Source: CAAGNP01 sp045644725
GTDB lineage: Bacteria > Bacteroidota > Bacteroidia > Bacteroidales > UBA932
Reading direction: 5' to 3'
Length of the DNA: 39,028 bases
Assembly: GCA_045644725.1 (NCBI GenBank)
Contig: JAZRHK010000216.1
Location: forward strand, 1 to 39,028
Shown here: in pieces, positions 14,998 through 24,443 of the stretch
Position numbering within the stretch: the first letter of the stretch is position 1
Layout of the letters: each line of letters starts with the position of its first letter
The notes under the pieces: generated by a model
Told to the model about the DNA's origin: nothing
The model's database searches: none
Seen by the model: the letters and a program-made list of their open reading frames with translations, nothing else
Position numbers and translations under genes: made by a program

Positions 14998-16554
14998 TTA
15001 TTTAACCTCTTCAATCTTGTCAGCGATAACGTTAAGGAATTTTGGAACATCCTTGCTTGCACTTACCTGGTACAGGTAACCGGTTACTTTAACCTGTTTG
15101 CCATTAAGTGCTGTAGCTACCTCCTGTTTAACTGAAGTAGAAAGTTTAAGAGAACCTTGACCGTTACAACCTTCAGGGAAGATAACATTGATATAATTAC
15201 CATCGATCTTAAGTTGACCTGTATAGGTTACATACTCAATAGGAAGAAGGTGTTCTTTTGTCTTGTTGGTACCGGTAAGCTTAGTGATAAGTGCATTAAT
15301 CTTCTCGGTATCGTACTCAACTGCTGTAGGAAGTTTCCAAGCTTTGTCATAACCATTTTTCTCAACAAGATCAGGTTTCTGGATCTGAGCTGCCCAGTTG
15401 TAAAGGCTTGGTGCACCAAGAACTTTTACATTGTCAGCAGTTCTTGCAGATTTTGTATAATCTGACTGATAGATAAGGATGCTTGCTGTGCCATCAGAAA
15501 CGATGAAACCATAGTCTTTAGCAACAGACATTACCTGACCGTAGATGTGTGTATACTCTTGGCCGAAGCAATCTTTGATAGCTACTTTCTCAGGCTCATT
15601 TGAATTCTGGGTAAGAGCAACAGCGACAGCTGACTCAGATTTGCCATTGTTGGATGCAATGCTTACAGAACCGGTACGTTTAACAACTGAAGACATATTG
15701 TCAAGGTATGCAAACTTAACAAGAACTGTGTCACATGGGTTAGGTTCAATCTTGGTAGCCTCACCTTTAATATAATCCATGCTTAGAAGTGAAACCCACT
15801 CAGCAGTCTCATCAGGGATGTTTACCAAAACACCATTGCCTTTGTAAGCAGCTTTTACAGTGAATTCACCACCCTCTTTGTCAAGAGTCTTAGATGTAGC
15901 ATCAAGTTTGATAAGTGATTTGGTGATGCTCAGTACAGTCACATCAACTAGCTCGATAGTAGTACCGTAGGTAGTTTTAGGACCCTGTACCTCTACTACG
16001 TCACCCACTTCTATACCAAGGCTCAAGAAGTTCTTGGTACCACCGTTTTTATCAAGTGTACCATAGATGTAAACTTCACCAGTCTCGTCTTTAAGATACC
16101 AGTTACCATATTGGGTATTGGCGATGCTTGTACATACACCTTTAACTTTGTATGATTTTCCATCAGGGCCAGCGATAATGTCTGCACAAGTAGCAGGAGC
16201 CACCTCTTTGGTACCCTGCATAACTTTTACAAACTGGGTATTTTTACCGGCGGTGATGGTCAACTCTACGTCACGGCCATCTTGTGCTGCTGTAGCTGAG
16301 AATGAAACAGAAGTTTCACCTGCATTGCCGCTCTTTGGAGATACCTCAAGCCACTCAGGAATTTTAGTCTCATCAAAAGACCATGCCTCAGTAGCAGTGA
16401 TTTTAATAGTAGTAGCAGTACCGGCCATGTCGATAGCTACGTAAGATTTGTCTAGCTTAATGTTATCAAACGACTCTTTGATACTTGTAGGCTCACAAGA
16501 GGTGAAAGCAAGTACGGCAGAGAGTATGATACCAAATATATATCTTAATTTCAT
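14998..16554 (-). CDS. Surface lipoprotein with alternating BACON and OB-fold-like domains
   Basis: A 518-residue lipoprotein (lipobox AFTSC, Cys20). I read it as BACON (about 30-115), an OB-fold-like domain (about 118-215, GNWYLKDETGEVYIYGTL), a second BACON (about 217-320), and one or two further OB-like domains (about 325-395 and 440-515, VTGYLYQV). BACON modules hold surface proteins away from the membrane; OB folds bind nucleic acids or glycans. The ligand is not evident. It starts 16 bases after the TonB receptor stop and should be its surface partner in place of a SusD protein. Codon use is biased as in highly expressed genes. The nuclease lipoprotein at 171-2567 has the same BACON/OB start. 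Confidence 0.8.
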   Translation of the reverse strand: MKLRYIFGIILSAVLAFTSCEPTSIKESFDNIKLDKSYVAIDMAGTATTIKITATEAWSFDETKIPEWLEVSPKSGNAGETSVSFSATAAQDGRDVELTITAGKNTQFVKVMQGTKEVAPATCADIIAGPDGKSYKVKGVCTSIANTQYGNWYLKDETGEVYIYGTLDKNGGTKNFLSLGIEVGDVVEVQGPKTTYGTTIELVDVTVLSITKSLIKLDATSKTLDKEGGEFTVKAAYKGNGVLVNIPDETAEWVSLLSMDYIKGEATKIEPNPCDTVLVKFAYLDNMSSVVKRTGSVSIASNNGKSESAVAVALTQNSNEPEKVAIKDCFGQEYTHIYGQVMSVAKDYGFIVSDGTASILIYQSDYTKSARTADNVKVLGAPSLYNWAAQIQKPDLVEKNGYDKAWKLPTAVEYDTEKINALITKLTGTNKTKEHLLPIEYVTYTGQLKIDGNYINVIFPEGCNGQGSLKLSTSVKQEVATALNGKQVKVTGYLYQVSASKDVPKFLNVIADKIEEVK

Positions 16555-16570
16555 AATTATCTGAATTTTA

Positions 16571-19500
16571 TTAGTTAAACATATACTTAATACCTACAGA
16601 AGCATACCAGCATTGACCCACTGAGTGAGAAGGAACAAATGTTTGGGTGCCACCATGAACAGCTGAAGGGGTAGAGAATGTAGGATAACCCTGAGCATCC
16701 ACTTTTTCAAATTTAAGGATACGACCCTCAGCAAGGACTGGATCCATATATTTGCTTACGCCCCAGCTTGAGTTGAACAGGTTAAGGACGTTCTTAAGAT
16801 CCAAGCTTAGCTGAAGAATATTGGTGTTGTTACCAGCTTTTACTTTGAAGTCGTGTTTGTAGCTGAAATCTATTCTGTGTACCCAAGGAGAGTAAACACT
16901 GTAAGCCTCAGCATACTGGCCTCTGTGGCTGCTCAAGTATTTGTCATTGTTGACGAAAGCAAGGAAGTTTTCCTGGTCTTTTGGAGAAGCAAAACGGAAC
17001 TCTTTGTTTGCTATCTCCTCATCAGTAGGGATATAAAGAGCGTCGTAGTTGTAACCGTCACCATTCATATCGTTTGCAAGCATATAAGAGTAGTTGTAAC
17101 CACCTCTCCATGCTTCATAAACGATGCTGTAGTGGTTGCCACATTTGTCATCGTGGTTAAGAGATGCGATAACACGGTCTGGAGTCACATATTGTGAGTT
17201 GTGAAGCTCGATGTTGTTAGGACCTTTTGAGGTAGGCACATAAGTAAATGCTGACTCAGCAGCAGAACCAGGCATACCGGTGATCTCTTTAGATACTGTA
17301 TGAGTGTAAGCAGCCATGAAGCTCAAACCCTCAACAGGACGTACATTGAAGCTTACGTTAGCTGAGTAACCATAACCCTGGCTTGTATTTTCAAGAACGA
17401 ATGCTTTAGTGCCTGTTCTGAATTCAGATGGATACATAGGACGGTTGTCAGCACCGTTAAGTCTTGCAAAACCCTCAACAGGCATCATACTCCAGTCAGA
17501 GATAGTCACGCCGTTAATAGTCTTGTTGAAGATACCCTCAGCAGAGAATGACATAGGGAATGAAGTAGGGAAAGCGTAGTCAATAGCTACAGAAGTTTTC
17601 CATACCTGTGGCATTTTGAAGTTAGGATCCACAGCAGAGATAGATGAAGGAACTGCACCTTCGTCAGGGTTGATAGTCTTAGGATAACCCATTGCGTGAA
17701 GCTTGTTCAACAGTGCATTGATAGTAGCTTTACCATTCTCTGTTACTAGACCGCCAGTGAAGTGATCTGCCATTGTGCCAAGACCCAATTTCTTAAGGTT
17801 GCTGTCATTCAGCTGAGCCTGGTACTGAACCATACCTGAGTTGGTAGGCATGTTGGTAAAGAATACAAGAGGAAGACGACCTGAGAACAAACCTGTACCA
17901 CCACGTACTTTAAGGCTGTTGTCACCAAGAACGTCCCAAGAGAAACCTACTCTTGGAGAGATAGTCAAGTTAGCTGTAGGCCATTTGCCTGTATCGATGT
18001 TACGCTCGTTGCCGTCTTTGTCATAATATTTGAGGGCAAGGATAGCGTTGTTGGTCATAAGGTCACCATTGTCGAAGAACAGACCATCAAAACGGATACC
18101 TGCAGTAAGTTTGAATTTGTCTGTAGCATTCCACTCATCCTGTAGGTAAAGACCAGCTTTGTGGAACTGTACGCGAGCTGCTGGGTTAGCCTCGACAACA
18201 CCATCCTCATCAGCATAACCATAAGTCAAACATACTACCTCAGGAGCTGCACCATTGATGAAGTCATCAACGCTTGCATAACGGTAATAACCTGTACCAT
18301 TTCTCATATAAGCGTTGTCAGCCATTTGGTATTCGTAGTTAAGACCAGCTGTAAGCTTGTGGTTACCAGCATATAGGGTCATATCGTCCTTGATGCTCAC
18401 GTGGGTGTTGTGAACAGCGTTGTTCCAAGTAAACAACTCATAACCAAGAGCCATATAGTTAGTGGTAGTACCTGTACCATCAAGGATGTCGATGAATGGG
18501 AACTCTTCTGAGTTTGTACCACGAACGTCGTCAAGTTTTGAGAATGTAGCAAGGAACTGGTTTGAAAGGTTGTCTGTCAAACGGCTGTTCAAATCCAATG
18601 AAACAGAGTGAACAAGGTTGTTCATTGAGTACATTGCGTTTGCGAAAGCCATTGAATACAATGAAGTACGTGCATAAGCAGAACGTGTACCACCGTCCAT
18701 AGATGATGCGTTAGGACCATTCCAACCTGTATTGTTGGTGTAGTTGTAACGTAGAGCAAGTTTGTGGTCGTTGTTGATGTTCCAGTCAAGTCTTGCAAGA
18801 AGTTTTACATTTGACTCGTCAGCTGGGAAATCAGTATAAGAACCTGTGTCATAACCATATTTTGAAAGCACGTGCTCCTTAACTCTCTCCATATCCGCTA
18901 CAGTAGTGTAAGAGATATATTTGTTGGCATCAGGAGTAACACTTTCGTTAGCTCTTGCTCTCCAGGTAACTGCTACTGAAGGAGATTGAGAGTACTCAGC
19001 ATTCACGAAGAAGAACAATTTGTTTTTGATGATAGGACCACCAAGAGTCATACCATAAGTGGTATTTCTGTCAGTATCACGGGCACCTGGGATCTGCTCA
19101 CCATATACTGTATCACCACGCATGTTCTCGTTTTTGTGGTAAACGTAAGCCGAACCTTTGAAGGTGTTGGTACCAGATTTGGTAATAGCGTTCACACCAC
19201 CACCGATGAAGTTGGTCTGACGTACGTCATAAGGAGAGATCACCACTTGAAGCTCCTCGATAGCATCGATAGAGATAGGGTTGCCACCACCAGGAAGACC
19301 TTCGCTTAGACCGAAGTTGTTGTTGAAGTTAGCACCATCCACAGTGAAGTTGGCTGTACGGCCGTCAGAACCTGCGAAACTCATACCGTTACCACCGTAA
19401 GGTGAAAGTCTGGTAACATCAGTAATGCTTCTGCTTACTGTTGGAAGCGCAGTAATCTGTTTGCTTGAGATGTTTACAGAAGAACCTGTTTTCTCAGCGG

Positions 19501-19891
19501 CAAATTTAGATGTAGCTGTAGTGATTACTGATGCTGCGCTAAGCATTTCTGCATCATCTTTCAATTCAGCATTGATACTTGTAACCTCTGCGAGCTGAAG
19601 AGTTACTTCTGTAAAAGTAAGAGTTTGATAACCTATACAAGAGATCTCTACCTTGTAAGGACCTCCGGCACGCATACCTTGGATAGCATAACGACCGTCA
19701 GTGTTAGCGCTGACACCGTAAACTGTTCCTGATGGCTCGTGTGTTGCTACTACTGTAGCACCGATCACAGCTTCACCATTAACATCCACGATGCGACCAC
19801 TAAGAGCAGAGGTAGTCACCTGTGCAAAGGCAACTGCACTCACGAACATTGTCGCAAAAGCGATCAATAGACACTTAATAGATTGTTTCAT
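16571..19891 (-). CDS. Oar-like TonB-dependent outer-membrane receptor
   Basis: A 1106-residue outer-membrane transporter. A signal peptide (about 1-23, ending AFA) is followed by a carboxypeptidase-regulatory-like Ig domain (about 25-110, LSGRIVDVNGEAVIGATVVA), a plug with the Oar-type segments SRSITDVTRLSPY and NFTVDGANFNNNFG, then a long beta-barrel ending in an aromatic-rich KYMFN. The Oar group differs from SusC; substrates are mostly unknown, and some relatives move proteins or peptides. Codon bias suggests high expression. It forms a two-gene unit with the BACON/OB lipoprotein. The promoter is not clear-cut; TATATTCG and TATATTTT sequences lie 40-60 bases upstream. Confidence 0.9.
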   Translation of the reverse strand: MKQSIKCLLIAFATMFVSAVAFAQVTTSALSGRIVDVNGEAVIGATVVATHEPSGTVYGVSANTDGRYAIQGMRAGGPYKVEISCIGYQTLTFTEVTLQLAEVTSINAELKDDAEMLSAASVITTATSKFAAEKTGSSVNISSKQITALPTVSRSITDVTRLSPYGGNGMSFAGSDGRTANFTVDGANFNNNFGLSEGLPGGGNPISIDAIEELQVVISPYDVRQTNFIGGGVNAITKSGTNTFKGSAYVYHKNENMRGDTVYGEQIPGARDTDRNTTYGMTLGGPIIKNKLFFFVNAEYSQSPSVAVTWRARANESVTPDANKYISYTTVADMERVKEHVLSKYGYDTGSYTDFPADESNVKLLARLDWNINNDHKLALRYNYTNNTGWNGPNASSMDGGTRSAYARTSLYSMAFANAMYSMNNLVHSVSLDLNSRLTDNLSNQFLATFSKLDDVRGTNSEEFPFIDILDGTGTTTNYMALGYELFTWNNAVHNTHVSIKDDMTLYAGNHKLTAGLNYEYQMADNAYMRNGTGYYRYASVDDFINGAAPEVVCLTYGYADEDGVVEANPAARVQFHKAGLYLQDEWNATDKFKLTAGIRFDGLFFDNGDLMTNNAILALKYYDKDGNERNIDTGKWPTANLTISPRVGFSWDVLGDNSLKVRGGTGLFSGRLPLVFFTNMPTNSGMVQYQAQLNDSNLKKLGLGTMADHFTGGLVTENGKATINALLNKLHAMGYPKTINPDEGAVPSSISAVDPNFKMPQVWKTSVAIDYAFPTSFPMSFSAEGIFNKTINGVTISDWSMMPVEGFARLNGADNRPMYPSEFRTGTKAFVLENTSQGYGYSANVSFNVRPVEGLSFMAAYTHTVSKEITGMPGSAAESAFTYVPTSKGPNNIELHNSQYVTPDRVIASLNHDDKCGNHYSIVYEAWRGGYNYSYMLANDMNGDGYNYDALYIPTDEEIANKEFRFASPKDQENFLAFVNNDKYLSSHRGQYAEAYSVYSPWVHRIDFSYKHDFKVKAGNNTNILQLSLDLKNVLNLFNSSWGVSKYMDPVLAEGRILKFEKVDAQGYPTFSTPSAVHGGTQTFVPSHSVGQCWYASVGIKYMFN

Positions 19892-19982
19892 AGTGTGTTA
19901 AAAAATATTGTTAAAAATTTATTGGAGCCGAAAATATAAGGGCACTTTTTCACGGCGCGAATATAGTAAAATAATCGGACTC

Positions 19983-20723
19983 TCAAGACACCTTAATCAA
20001 AAAATCTCGAACCATATCCAAGTATCTATCATCACCATTCATAGAGAGATACTCCTCCTGGCCCCCCTCCAGTATCTCACCTTTTTCCACAAGCAAAAAT
20101 TCCATTATGTACCTTTTCGGGGGCTTGCCGGAGGCAGTGCTCACCTTGCACAATCTCCCCAGAGCGAGCCTCACCTTTTCCTCCCTGCCGATATGGTACA
20201 ACTCTGCATTCCGAATAAATGCCTCACCTTCATCCCTGGGGAGTATCACCACCATCCTTCCACCCACTTTCAAGAGTCTGAAAGCAGATGCAATAAGATC
20301 TGTATGTGGCAATGAATCAGCATGTCTGGTATTGCTCCTGCGCAATGATGGCGCCTTCAATGAATCTACAAAATACGGTGGATTTGAGACAATAAGATCA
20401 TATTTGTCCTCCGGGACAAAATCCTGCAGGGGGGTGTGCATTACTCTGAGGGCCCCGCACCATGGGGAGATGGCAAAATTGTGGGCAGCCTCCTCTACAG
20501 AGGGGAGATCAATATCTATTGCATCAATGGAAACATTACTTTGCAAGCAGAGTCGCTGCGCAATCATGAGTGCCACTACCCCTGTACCTGTCCCAACATC
20601 CAGAACTCTCTTATCCTCAGGAAACAACGGAACCCAGGCTCCCAGAAGGACACTGTCTGTTCCGAGCCTCATCGCAGAAGCGACGTTCTTTACTTTGAAC
20701 TGCTTAAATTGAAAGTACTCCAT
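19983..20723 (-). CDS. trmN6: tRNA1(Val) (adenine37-N6)-methyltransferase
   Basis: Methylates N6 of A37 in tRNA-Val using SAM. The 246-residue protein starts with the family sequence FQFKQFKVKNVASAMRLGTDS and LLGAW, has the SAM-binding motif DVGTGTGVVAL (42-52) and the catalytic NPPY (114-117) of N6-adenine methyltransferases. It overlaps lolD by 20 bases and ends the nine-gene cluster. The TonB receptor begins 91 bases further on. Confidence 0.92.
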   Translation of the reverse strand: MEYFQFKQFKVKNVASAMRLGTDSVLLGAWVPLFPEDKRVLDVGTGTGVVALMIAQRLCLQSNVSIDAIDIDLPSVEEAAHNFAISPWCGALRVMHTPLQDFVPEDKYDLIVSNPPYFVDSLKAPSLRRSNTRHADSLPHTDLIASAFRLLKVGGRMVVILPRDEGEAFIRNAELYHIGREEKVRLALGRLCKVSTASGKPPKRYIMEFLLVEKGEILEGGQEEYLSMNGDDRYLDMVRDFLIKVS

Positions 20724-21372
20724 CGACTATCCTGCCGTCAGACATCTCTATCATACGGTCCGACATTTTTGCCAAATCCTTGTCGTGGGTCACTATAATT
20801 ACTGTAAGACCATACCTGTCGCGAAGATCAAAAAACAAACGGTGAATTTCGCGCTTGGTATTGCTGTCAAGATTGCCGGAAGGCTCATCCGCAAAGAGAA
20901 CAGCCGGCTTGTTGATAATAGCTCTGGCAATTGCCACCCTCTGCTGCTCACCACCTGAGAGTTCCGAAGGTTTGTGGTCAAAACGCTCAGAAAGCCCCAT
21001 GTCTGTGAGGAGTTTTTTGGCCTCTGATCTGGCCACAGATGCAGATGTTCCAGCAATCAATGCAGGAATCATCACATTCTCCAGGGCTGTGAACTCCGGA
21101 AGAAGATGATGGAACTGGAATACAAAACCAATCTTCCTGTTTCTGAAATCGGCAAGCTCATCAGAGGAGAGGGAGAAAATATCAACTCCATCAATAGTAA
21201 CTTTACCTTGCGTAGGGACAGAAAGGGAACCCAAAATCTGAAGCAAAGTAGATTTGCCTGCACCGCTGGCTCCTACAACAGAAATGACCTCCGCACCATC
21301 AGCACGGAAGTCTATACCTTTAAGGACCTTCAGCTGGCCAAAGGACTTTTCAATACTCTCTGCTATTATCAT
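20704..21372 (-). CDS. lolD: Lipoprotein-releasing ABC transporter ATPase LolD
   Basis: The ATPase that powers LolCE to release lipoproteins from the inner membrane. The 222-residue protein has Walker A GASGAGKST (34-42), the LolD-type Q-loop region FQFHHLLPEFTALENV, signature LSGGEQQR and Walker B VLFADEPSG. The membrane partners are not in the window. It overlaps the periplasmic helical protein by 4 bases upstream and trmN6 by 20 bases downstream. Being in one unit with an ECF sigma factor makes sense, since lipoprotein load is an envelope-stress signal. Confidence 0.9.
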   Translation of the reverse strand: MIIAESIEKSFGQLKVLKGIDFRADGAEVISVVGASGAGKSTLLQILGSLSVPTQGKVTIDGVDIFSLSSDELADFRNRKIGFVFQFHHLLPEFTALENVMIPALIAGTSASVARSEAKKLLTDMGLSERFDHKPSELSGGEQQRVAIARAIINKPAVLFADEPSGNLDSNTKREIHRLFFDLRDRYGLTVIIVTHDKDLAKMSDRMIEMSDGRIVDGVLSI

Positions 21373-21863
21373 TTGGCCTCCTGGTTTTTCACCTTTTCAT
21401 GGTGCTTCTTGTCTCTCCACATCTTGGTCAATATATCCCTGAAGCCTTTCTCCGCCACAAATATTTTAGCTACCTTCTCCGTGGGGAGAATCTTGTAGAA
21501 CTCTTCAAGATACATATCAAACAGTTCTGATTCCAATGCAAGATTGCGGGAGTACTCATTGATAAGCTTTTTCATCTGAGGATCTGTATAAGAACCCTTT
21601 TCTTCCAGCTCTACAATTGCCGCGATGGAGCGATGGACTTTTCTATAGGCCTCCTGCCTTTCACTCCACCATTTGTTGTATACAGGCCAGAAAACTTGGG
21701 CCTCTTCAGCAGAAAGGTCCAATTTCTCTGTAAAGTATGCGACCTTTGTTGCTTCCACTTTTGCTCTGAAAGATTTCTCGTCACCTTTTTTGTGGGACTG
21801 TCCTAAAACGGGAAATGCCACAAGCAACGAAACAAGTATTACTATAATTCTATTCATTTTCAT
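21369..21863 (-). CDS. Periplasmic helical protein, possibly Spy/CpxP-like
   Basis: A 164-residue exported protein (signal about 1-21, cleavage after VLG). The mature part is highly charged and helical: TEKLDLSAEEAQVFWPVYNKWW, then long helices ending in basic KHHEKVKNQ. The LDLSAEEA(Q)xFWPVYN pattern is common in Bacteroidota proteins encoded next to ECF sigma factors, some described as Spy/CpxP-like periplasmic chaperones or sensors. It overlaps the anti-sigma candidate by 14 bases and lolD by 4. The start could also be the Met 6 bases later. The function is inferred from context. Confidence 0.72.
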   Translation of the reverse strand: MKMNRIIVILVSLLVAFPVLGQSHKKGDEKSFRAKVEATKVAYFTEKLDLSAEEAQVFWPVYNKWWSERQEAYRKVHRSIAAIVELEEKGSYTDPQMKKLINEYSRNLALESELFDMYLEEFYKILPTEKVAKIFVAEKGFRDILTKMWRDKKHHEKVKNQEAK

Positions 21864-22296
21864 GATATTCCTCCATTAAATCTATAAGTTCCTCCTGGGA
21901 GATATTTATTTCAATCATCTGGGAGAGCTCGTCATCCAATTCAAACTTCTCTTCCAAAGGATCACCTGTAACATCTATTTCATCGTAAAGGTAATCAATA
22001 AAATCGTGTTTGATATATCCTCCCTCTATTAAAATGGCAAATTCGTCACCTTCAGAATCGAAATCACCATATGTCATGGTTCTGGTCAGAGACATGACAC
22101 CATAGCCCACACCAAAGATAAAGCCAAATGACACGAACAGGGCAAAAGCTACCTTAAACGAGTTCCATAAAGGATTGCCCACTTTCTCCCGATGCGATGA
22201 AATACTCTCCCTCACACTCTCTTCGACTGTAGAGAAGTATCCATCAGGGACAGAAAATGGTCGGTTCTTGTTCTTTATCTCATCCAACATATTCAT
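21850..22296 (-). CDS. Putative membrane-bound anti-sigma factor
   Basis: A 148-residue protein with a cytoplasmic N terminus of about 44 residues (FSVPDGYFSTVEESV is typical of Bacteroidota anti-sigma-like proteins), one membrane helix (about 46-70) and an acidic periplasmic domain. It follows the ECF sigma gene by 29 bases and overlaps the periplasmic protein. Position and topology argue for the cognate anti-sigma factor; no zinc-binding HxxxCxxC motif is present, so the call rests on context. Confidence 0.7.
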   Translation of the reverse strand: MNMLDEIKNKNRPFSVPDGYFSTVEESVRESISSHREKVGNPLWNSFKVAFALFVSFGFIFGVGYGVMSLTRTMTYGDFDSEGDEFAILIEGGYIKHDFIDYLYDEIDVTGDPLEEKFELDDELSQMIEINISQEELIDLMEEYHENE

Positions 22297-22325
22297 AACC
22301 TTTAGACTATAATTTTTTCAAAAAG

Positions 22326-22871
22326 TTAAAACTGCCTCTTCAAATTTGCCTTTATTTTATTGTAAGCGTGATGATATGAGGCCTTCAGAGAGCCCTCTGA
22401 TCCACCCAGAATCTCCACCATATCCTCATATTTCATCTCGTCAAAATAACGCATGGTAAAGACAGTTCTCTGTTTTGGCGGAAGCTTGCGTATCTCCTTG
22501 AATAAAGCTATCTGTACTTGGTCGCCTGAGAAATACTCATCTGCCATAAGGGTACTCCCAACTCGGGCAGATTCGTCTGAAAGCGAAAGGAGGCTCCTGA
22601 CCCTCTCTCTCTTTAGATATGTAAGAGTCTCATTTGTCGCTATTTTGTACAACCAAGTAAAAAGCTTGGAGTCTCCCCTGAAATCGGGAAGATATCTCCA
22701 AGCTTTAACAAGTGTATTCTGAAGCAGATCATTGGTCTGCTCGTGATCCAATACCAATTGTCTGATGTACCAGTACAGACGTTCTGAATATTTACGGACA
22801 AGGAGATTGAAAGCGTACTCCTCTTTTCCCCCTTCGTTGTAAATATCTAGAATGTCCTGATCATCAAACAT
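22326..22871 (-). CDS. ECF-type RNA polymerase sigma factor
   Basis: A 181-residue extracytoplasmic-function sigma factor. Region 2 spans about 22-90 (LLVRKYSERLYWYI, DLLQNTLVKAWRYL, FTWLYKIATNETLTYLKR) and region 4 about 128-178 (LPPKQRTVFTMRYFDEMKYEDMVEILGGSEGSLKASYHHA). The start codon overlaps the transketolase C-half stop by 1 base, so it is translated from the same message. Nothing resembling a separate promoter is visible, though an internal one within the transketolase gene cannot be excluded. Confidence 0.93.
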   Translation of the reverse strand: MFDDQDILDIYNEGGKEEYAFNLLVRKYSERLYWYIRQLVLDHEQTNDLLQNTLVKAWRYLPDFRGDSKLFTWLYKIATNETLTYLKRERVRSLLSLSDESARVGSTLMADEYFSGDQVQIALFKEIRKLPPKQRTVFTMRYFDEMKYEDMVEILGGSEGSLKASYHHAYNKIKANLKRQF

Positions 22872-23821
22872 TATTTCCTCTCAATAACCTTTTTGACTGC
22901 TTTTACAATGCTCTCTGCATCCAAGCCATAGAGTTTCATCAGCTCCGAAGGTGTACCGCTCTGCCCGAACTGGTCATCCACTGATACAAACTCCAGTGGA
23001 GCAGGGCAATTTCTGGCCAACACTCCTGAAACAAGTTCACCCAGACCACCTGCAATAAGATGCTCCTCTGCGCAAACAGCAGCCCCTGTTTTCTTCACTG
23101 ATTCTATGACTGCTTTTTCATCCAAAGGTTTAATGGTGTGGATATTGATGAGTTCTACAGAAATACCCTCTGCTTCAAGAGTCTCTGCTGCCTGAATGGC
23201 TTCCCAAACCAAATGGCCGGTAGCAAATATGGTAACATCCTTACCTTCAATAAGCTTAAGAGCTTTGCCGATTTCAAATTTCTGATCAACAGGGGTAAAG
23301 TTAGGAACTGATGGGCGACCGAAACGGAGATACACAGGACCATTATACTCTGCTACTGCAATAGTGGCAGCTTTGGTCTGATTGTAGTCACAAGGGTTGA
23401 TTACTGTCATCCCTGGCAACATCCTCATAAGGCCGAGATCCTCCATTGTCTGGTGGGTAGCACCATCTTCTCCAAGTGTAATACCTGCATGTGATGCACA
23501 GATCTTCACATTTGTATTGCCATAGGCAACAGACTGACGGATCTGATCATAAACACGTGCTGTGATAAAATTGGCAAATGAGCCTACAAAAGGGATCTTT
23601 CCACTCAAAGCCAGACCTGCACCAACGCCTACCATGTTTGCCTCAGCGATACCTCCCTGATAGAATCTATCCGGGTTCTCCTTGGCGAACTGGTCCATCT
23701 TCAACGAACCTGTCAAATCTGCACATAGTGCCACTACATTGGGATTTATCCTCCCTAATTCTGCGAGACCTGCTCCAAATCCTGAGCGGGTATCCTTATT
23801 GCCACTGTTTTCGAATTTCAT
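22871..23821 (-). CDS. tkt: Transketolase C-terminal half (subunit B)
   Basis: Pyrimidine-binding and C-terminal domains of transketolase, which pairs with the N-half to move two-carbon units in the pentose phosphate pathway. The 316 residues include the pyrimidine-domain segment FYQGGIAEANMVGVGAGLA with the cofactor-activating Glu, the SHAGITLGEDGATHQ loop and the C-terminal domain (CAEEHLIAGGLG). It corresponds to the second half of a full enzyme and is complete as a split subunit. It is separated from its N-half by the DUF4136 and beta-barrel genes, which is unusual. Confidence 0.92.
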   Translation of the reverse strand: MKFENSGNKDTRSGFGAGLAELGRINPNVVALCADLTGSLKMDQFAKENPDRFYQGGIAEANMVGVGAGLALSGKIPFVGSFANFITARVYDQIRQSVAYGNTNVKICASHAGITLGEDGATHQTMEDLGLMRMLPGMTVINPCDYNQTKAATIAVAEYNGPVYLRFGRPSVPNFTPVDQKFEIGKALKLIEGKDVTIFATGHLVWEAIQAAETLEAEGISVELINIHTIKPLDEKAVIESVKKTGAAVCAEEHLIAGGLGELVSGVLARNCPAPLEFVSVDDQFGQSGTPSELMKLYGLDAESIVKAVKKVIERK

Positions 23822-23836
23822 ATCGGGTTTGTTCTT

Positions 23837-24436
23837 TTAAAATACAGAGAAAAATATACCTAAGTTAAAATAAAGGTTCTGAGCCTTGTTGGTAGCCCAG
23901 TTGTAGCCGGCAACCACATTTGCACCCCATGGTGAACGTTTGCCGAACGGGATATACATCCCCACCTCAGGACTCATAAGGAAGCCCCATGATGAGTCGG
24001 AGAACTGATACTCCTGAATTTGGGTGTACTCAATATAACTTGTCGCACCCAAGCCTGCTGAAGCGTACACCTTGACAAAACTGTCAGGATTGAAGAGGTA
24101 TTTGAACTGCGCCTTGATAGGGATAGTCTGGGTTGTTTTGTACAGAGCTGCATAAATGGCGCAATTCTCTCCAATGTTATATATGTCTGCAGGGATGTTT
24201 CTCTGGTTATAACTCCACGAGAAATCTGCCCCTACAGCAATATTGCCGGTCAGGAAGAGGCCAAAATTGAAATTGGCACCATTAAACCCCATGTTCGGAA
24301 TAAATTCTGCAGATTTGCCAAGTGGCAGGGATGTCTGCCAGTTGAATGAATAAACCTGCGTATATCGGTGGTATGATTGTGCAAAAGTTGTCGCTGCCAC
24401 CAATAGAGCTGCCGCTAAAGTAATAATCCTTTTCAT
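23837..24436 (-). CDS. Small outer-membrane beta-barrel protein
   Basis: A 199-residue exported protein (signal about 1-19, cleavage after TFA) with alternating hydrophobic/polar strands rich in Tyr, Phe and Gly (FNFGLFLTGNIAVGADFSW, VYASAGLGATSYIEY), ending in FFSVF. This matches an eight- to ten-stranded porin-like barrel of the OmpW/OmpA-barrel size. It lies between the two transketolase halves, 7 bases after the DUF4136 gene and 15 bases before the C-half. The function is unknown. Confidence 0.78.
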   Translation of the reverse strand: MKRIITLAAALLVAATTFAQSYHRYTQVYSFNWQTSLPLGKSAEFIPNMGFNGANFNFGLFLTGNIAVGADFSWSYNQRNIPADIYNIGENCAIYAALYKTTQTIPIKAQFKYLFNPDSFVKVYASAGLGATSYIEYTQIQEYQFSDSSWGFLMSPEVGMYIPFGKRSPWGANVVAGYNWATNKAQNLYFNLGIFFSVF

Positions 24437-24443
24437 AATCTCT

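Noticed and set aside
19892..19982. Cobalamin or other riboswitch in front of the TonB receptor
   Set aside because: The 91-base gap is too short and contains none of the conserved boxes of the known classes.
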